From: DATKCN01 sp035513175
GTDB taxonomy: Bacteria > Chloroflexota > Chloroflexia > Thermomicrobiales > CFX8
DNA: 7,851 nucleotides
Reading direction: 5' to 3'
Assembly: GCA_035513175.1 (NCBI GenBank)
Contig: DATKCN010000291.1
Span: forward strand, 1 to 7,851
A program made the position numbers and the translations under genes. A model generated the notes under the pieces. That model saw only the letters and a list, made by a program, of their open reading frames with translations. It was not told where the DNA came from and did no database searches. Numbering within the stretch: the first letter of the stretch is position 1; every line of letters begins with the position of its first letter. Positions 5,851 through 7,851 of this stretch are shown piece after piece.

Positions 5851-6505
5851 TCCGCTCCCGCCCACACCCTGCGTGGTCGACACCGTCGTGCTGGCCATGT
5901 TTGTCGACGCAGGTCGCCCTGACCTGCTCCAGGCGCTCGCCGGTGGGCTGGTCTTTCTCACGCCGACGGTCCTCGATCCCGCGCAACTGCCGCCCTTCGC
6001 GGGGCCATCGCTGAGCGAGTTCGGCAGGGGGCTCTACGACGCCGAGCAGCAACTGGGCGACCCGCTCCTCGCGCGACGGGCACAGCGGCGAACGGTGTTC
6101 TACGGAAGTGCGGGGATGATCTGGCAGCCGGTAGCGCTCTCAGTGGGAGAGGTGAGGTTAGCCCGATACCTCGCGTCGCCGGCGACGCGCCAGGCGGCGC
6201 GTGTGATCGACCCGACTTTCCGCGCCCTCCGGATCGATCCAGGCGAGGCCGAGTGCGCGGCGGTGGCAATCAATCGCGGCTGGCGGCTGTGGTCTGACGA
6301 TCAGGCGATCGTGACACTTGTCCGCACGCTCTATCCCAGTTGTGTCGTCGAACGGCTGTGCGGCCTCCTCGTGCGCGGGGTGAGCGAGGGGCTCATCGGC
6401 TGTGCGGCTGCCGCGCATCTCTACAACGCCGTCTTCAAGAGCGAGTTGCGTCTCTGGTCGCGCCTGACGCTGGACTGCCAGGACGGCAATGCCACGTGCC
6501 GCTAA
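5837..6505 (+). CDS. PIN-domain protein, putative ribonuclease toxin partner
   Basis: The protein is 222 residues. ATG 5837 lies inside the last codons of the XRE-protease gene (14-base overlap), and there is no clear own ribosome binding site, so coupled translation is likely. PIN-like signs are CVVDTVVLAMFVD with the first acidic residue D15, DPGEAECAAVAINRG with E137/E139, and LWSDDQAI with D154/D155. These resemble the acidic metal-binding set of PIN and DUF3368-type nucleases, which cut RNA. The C-terminal part (LCGLLVRGVSEGLIGCAAA) matches the helical end seen in the same group. It is longer than typical VapC toxins (about 130 residues); the insert around residues 45-105 may be an extra subdomain. 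XRE-COG2856 proteins have been proposed as toxin-antitoxin components from genomic neighbourhoods, and this pair fits that idea. Whether it is toxic here is untested. Confidence 0.72.
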   Translation: MSATNPLPPTPCVVDTVVLAMFVDAGRPDLLQALAGGLVFLTPTVLDPAQLPPFAGPSLSEFGRGLYDAEQQLGDPLLARRAQRRTVFYGSAGMIWQPVALSVGEVRLARYLASPATRQAARVIDPTFRALRIDPGEAECAAVAINRGWRLWSDDQAIVTLVRTLYPSCVVERLCGLLVRGVSEGLIGCAAAAHLYNAVFKSELRLWSRLTLDCQDGNATCR

Positions 6506-6539
6506 CTGGTCCGAACGTCGGATTACGGATAAGCCAGTT
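6504..6539 (+). terminator. hairpin directly after the PIN gene, possible terminator
   Basis: AACTGG (6504-6509) pairs with CCAGTT (6534-6539). Stacked directly inside, TCCGA (6510-6514) pairs with TCGGA (6518-6522) around an ACG loop, leaving an 11-base bulge on the 3' side. The stem begins within the PIN stop codon. There is no T-run afterwards, so it is at best a non-canonical terminator or an mRNA 3'-end stabilising structure. Confidence 0.35.
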
Positions 6540-6629
6540 GATGCGCGATCACGTATCTGCCCACCCGCCCGCCTGCAAACCCTCCCCTCACTGATCCCGC
6601 CTGTATCGAGACGCGCGTATATTTGCCCC

Positions 6630-6659
6630 TTGACTCCCGCGCCGACAACCCACTACACT
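6630..6659 (+). promoter_or_regulatory. sigma70-type promoter of parA
   Basis: TTGACT (6630-6635, five of six consensus bases) and TACACT (6654-6659, four of six) are 18 bases apart. Transcription would begin around 6666, inside the palindrome TGTACGTACA, about 60 bases before ATG 6728. Upstream (6540-6625) the plus strand is C-rich, with CCCGCCTG repeated at 6568-6575 and 6596-6603, and ACGCGCGT (6611-6618) is a short palindrome. Confidence 0.55.
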
Positions 6660-6663
6660 AGTA

Positions 6664-6714
6664 TGTACGTACACACGTCCACGGGTGAACCCGTTCTCCT
6701 GCCTGCGTGTACGT
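6664..6714. promoter_or_regulatory. palindrome cluster, candidate operator or centromere site for the ParA/RHH pair
   Basis: Three symmetric elements sit between the parA promoter and gene: the perfect palindrome TGTACGTACA (6664-6673); ACGGGT-GA-ACCCGT (6681-6694); and GTGTACGT (6707-6714), the exact inverse of ACGTACAC (6667-6674), with centres 40 bases apart. RHH partners of ParA commonly repress their own promoter by binding repeats there, and such sites can double as the partition centromere. That these sites serve this protein is an inference. Confidence 0.45.
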
Positions 6715-6727
6715 GAGGCTTATGAAC

Positions 6728-7486
6728 ATGAGAATTATCGCGGTCACTAATAACAAGGGCGGCGTCGGCAAGACGACGACAGTCGTCAATCTGGCCTGTG
6801 GCCTGGCGCTACGGGGTCGGCGGGTGCTGGTGATCGACACCGATCCACAGGCTAACGCGACGCTGGCGCTGACCGGCCACACCGACCACGAGGTGACGCT
6901 CTACGACGCCCTGGTGGCGCGCACGGCGACCGCCTGCCAGGCAACCTGCCCGACGACGACACCCGGGGTTGAACTGATTCCCAGCACCATCACCCTGTCG
7001 GCCGCCGACATCGTGCTGGCCGGCGTGCCGGGTCGGGAGCGGCTGCTGACACGCTTGCTGCGGCCCACCAACGGCTACGACTACATCCTGCTCGACTCGC
7101 CGCCGTCGCTGGGCATCCTGACGGTGAACGGCTTGGCGGCTTCGTCGGAAGTCTTCATCCCGGTCGGAGTAGGCACCTTCGCGCTGATGGGCATCCGCCT
7201 GCTGGAGGACACCATCGCCGAGCTGCGGGACAACCTGGAACTGGACGCACTGGCGGTGACGGGCGCCATCGCCACCATGTCCGAGCGCACGCGGGTGGCC
7301 CAGGACACGCTGCAGGCGCTGCAAGCCCACTTCGGCGAGCGACTGTTCGCCAGTGTCATTCCCAAGAACAAGGATGTCGAGGAGGCCCACAGCCGGGCCA
7401 TGAGCGTGCTGGTCTACGCGCCGGACAGTCGCGGCGCCCAGGCATACCGGGCGCTAACGGAGGAGGTGATCGCCGATGAGCGCTAA
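6728..7486 (+). CDS. parA: ParA/Soj-family partition ATPase
   Basis: The product is 252 residues. ATG 6728 is preferred over ATG 6722 and GTG 6707 because GTGAGG (6713-6718) is nine bases upstream of it and only three from 6722, and the core strand begins at once (MRIIAVTNNKGG). The deviant Walker A motif KGGVGKTT spans 10-17, the A' motif VIDTDPQAN has D37/D39, and the Walker B motif LLDSPP has D123. There is no N-terminal HTH, so the protein is of the small type (Ib-like or Soj-like) and leaves operator binding to its partner. ParA ATPases form ATP-dependent dimers on nucleoid DNA and move cargo DNA bound by the centromere-binding partner. The gene overlaps the RHH gene by 11 bases, the classic two-gene partition layout. 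It probably belongs to a plasmid or integrative element rather than the main chromosome, since no ParB of the large type follows. Confidence 0.93.
   Translation: MRIIAVTNNKGGVGKTTTVVNLACGLALRGRRVLVIDTDPQANATLALTGHTDHEVTLYDALVARTATACQATCPTTTPGVELIPSTITLSAADIVLAGVPGRERLLTRLLRPTNGYDYILLDSPPSLGILTVNGLAASSEVFIPVGVGTFALMGIRLLEDTIAELRDNLELDALAVTGAIATMSERTRVAQDTLQALQAHFGERLFASVIPKNKDVEEAHSRAMSVLVYAPDSRGAQAYRALTEEVIADER
7461..7471 (+). promoter_or_regulatory. exceptionally strong Shine-Dalgarno for the RHH gene
   Basis: AGGAGGTGATC is an 11-base perfect match to the complement of the usual 16S rRNA 3' end (anti-Shine-Dalgarno GATCACCTCCT). It lies within the parA coding sequence, and its AGGAGG core ends nine bases before ATG 7476. 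This supports high translation of the RHH protein relative to ParA, independent of the overlap. Confidence 0.8.
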
Positions 7487-7826
7487 ACGCACCGGTGGGT
7501 TGGCCAGGAATCCGCTGCTGACCCGCACCGACGGGCCGGAGGCTACCCCGGCGATCCCCGTCGAGACGCCTGTTCCCGCTGGAGCACAATCCCCGGCAAC
7601 CGTCCAGCCAGCGGCGGCAACGCAGAAGTTCACCTTCTACTTCACCGAGGAGCAGCTGGAGCGGCTCGACGACGTCTGGGAACGGCTGCGGCGTGACTCG
7701 CGTCGCAGCAAGCAGCGCGTCAGCAAGTCCCTCTTCGTGCGGGTGGCCCTCGACCGCCTGCTGGAGGAGTTCGAGCGCGATCCAGAGCAAGTCATCGCCG
7801 CTCTCAAGGAGGAGTTGGTCCGCTGA
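7476..7826 (+). CDS. ribbon-helix-helix centromere-binding partner of ParA
   Basis: The protein is 116 residues; ATG 7476 is fixed by the near-perfect Shine-Dalgarno and lies 11 bases inside parA. Residues 1-50 are Pro/Ala-rich and likely disordered, opening with basic residues (K4, R5, R11) and GGLARNPLL. In similar partition proteins such an N-terminal tail stimulates the ParA ATPase. Residues 51-98 fit a ribbon-helix-helix fold: strand KFTFYF (51-56), helix TEEQLERLDDVWERLRR (57-73), a basic turn (RRSKQRVSKS) and helix LFVRVALDRLLEEF (86-99). A final helix (about 103-114) closes the protein. The dimer would bind repeats upstream of parA, acting as both autorepressor and centromere adaptor. 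A role in plasmid copy control (CopG-like) is an alternative. The 25 bases after the stop hold nothing I can identify. Confidence 0.82.
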   Translation: MSAKRTGGLARNPLLTRTDGPEATPAIPVETPVPAGAQSPATVQPAAATQKFTFYFTEEQLERLDDVWERLRRDSRRSKQRVSKSLFVRVALDRLLEEFERDPEQVIAALKEELVR

Positions 7827-7851
7827 TCCAGGCGATCGGTGGCATCTGCGA

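Noticed and set aside
6681..6694. ACGGGT-GA-ACCCGT read as a terminator hairpin
   Set aside because: The two-base centre is too short for an RNA hairpin loop without losing pairs, and there is no T-run; it fits a DNA-binding site better.
6809..7390. Minus-strand frame of 193 codons opposite parA
   Set aside because: It has Gln/Arg-rich shadow composition and no start signal; parA on the other strand has all its ATPase motifs.

Overview
GC-rich bacterial DNA (7.85 kb) that reads as an accessory or plasmid-like region: three defence or conflict cassettes next to a partition cassette. The dense coding, high GC at third codon positions, DUF2188 protein, fused XRE-ImmA/IrrE protein and ParA with a small ribbon-helix-helix partner suit a Chloroflexota (Thermomicrobia-like) or actinobacterial host. 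That taxonomic guess is an inference and is weak.

Layout. (1) 1-1796, plus strand: the 3' end of a type II CBASS anti-phage operon. It holds a JAB/JAMM peptidase (Cap3, open at the left edge), an HNH-SAVED effector nuclease (Cap5) and a small 'SGVSGTG' protein 16 nt downstream. The cyclic-nucleotide synthase and the Cap2 E1/E2-like enzyme would lie to the left, outside the window. (2) 1797-2186: a convergent intergenic gap of 390 bp with no convincing gene, one hairpin and one operator-like AT-rich motif. (3) 4457-2187, minus strand: three co-directional genes, namely a DUF2188 protein, a highly charged 156-residue protein and a 495-residue PD-(D/E)XK nuclease with an unrecognised N-terminal region. 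This could be an undescribed defence cassette. (4) 4458-4614: a divergent intergenic region with an extended -10 promoter and operator-like inverted repeats. (5) 4615-6505, plus strand: an XRE-ImmA/IrrE regulator-protease overlapping a PIN-domain ribonuclease-like gene, resembling a toxin-antitoxin or induction switch. (6) 6506-6727: a hairpin, a sigma70-type promoter and several palindromes. (7) 6728-7826, plus strand: ParA ATPase and a small RHH protein, overlapping by 11 bp, probably a plasmid or element partition cassette.

How the parts fit together (inference): the ParA/RHH pair would keep the replicon stable, the XRE-protease/PIN pair would add stability or a stress switch, and CBASS plus the PD-(D/E)XK cassette would defend against phage. 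The CBASS genes visibly use more A/T at third codon positions than the XRE-protease and ParA genes, consistent with separate acquisition. No rRNA, tRNA, CRISPR array or transposase gene was seen.
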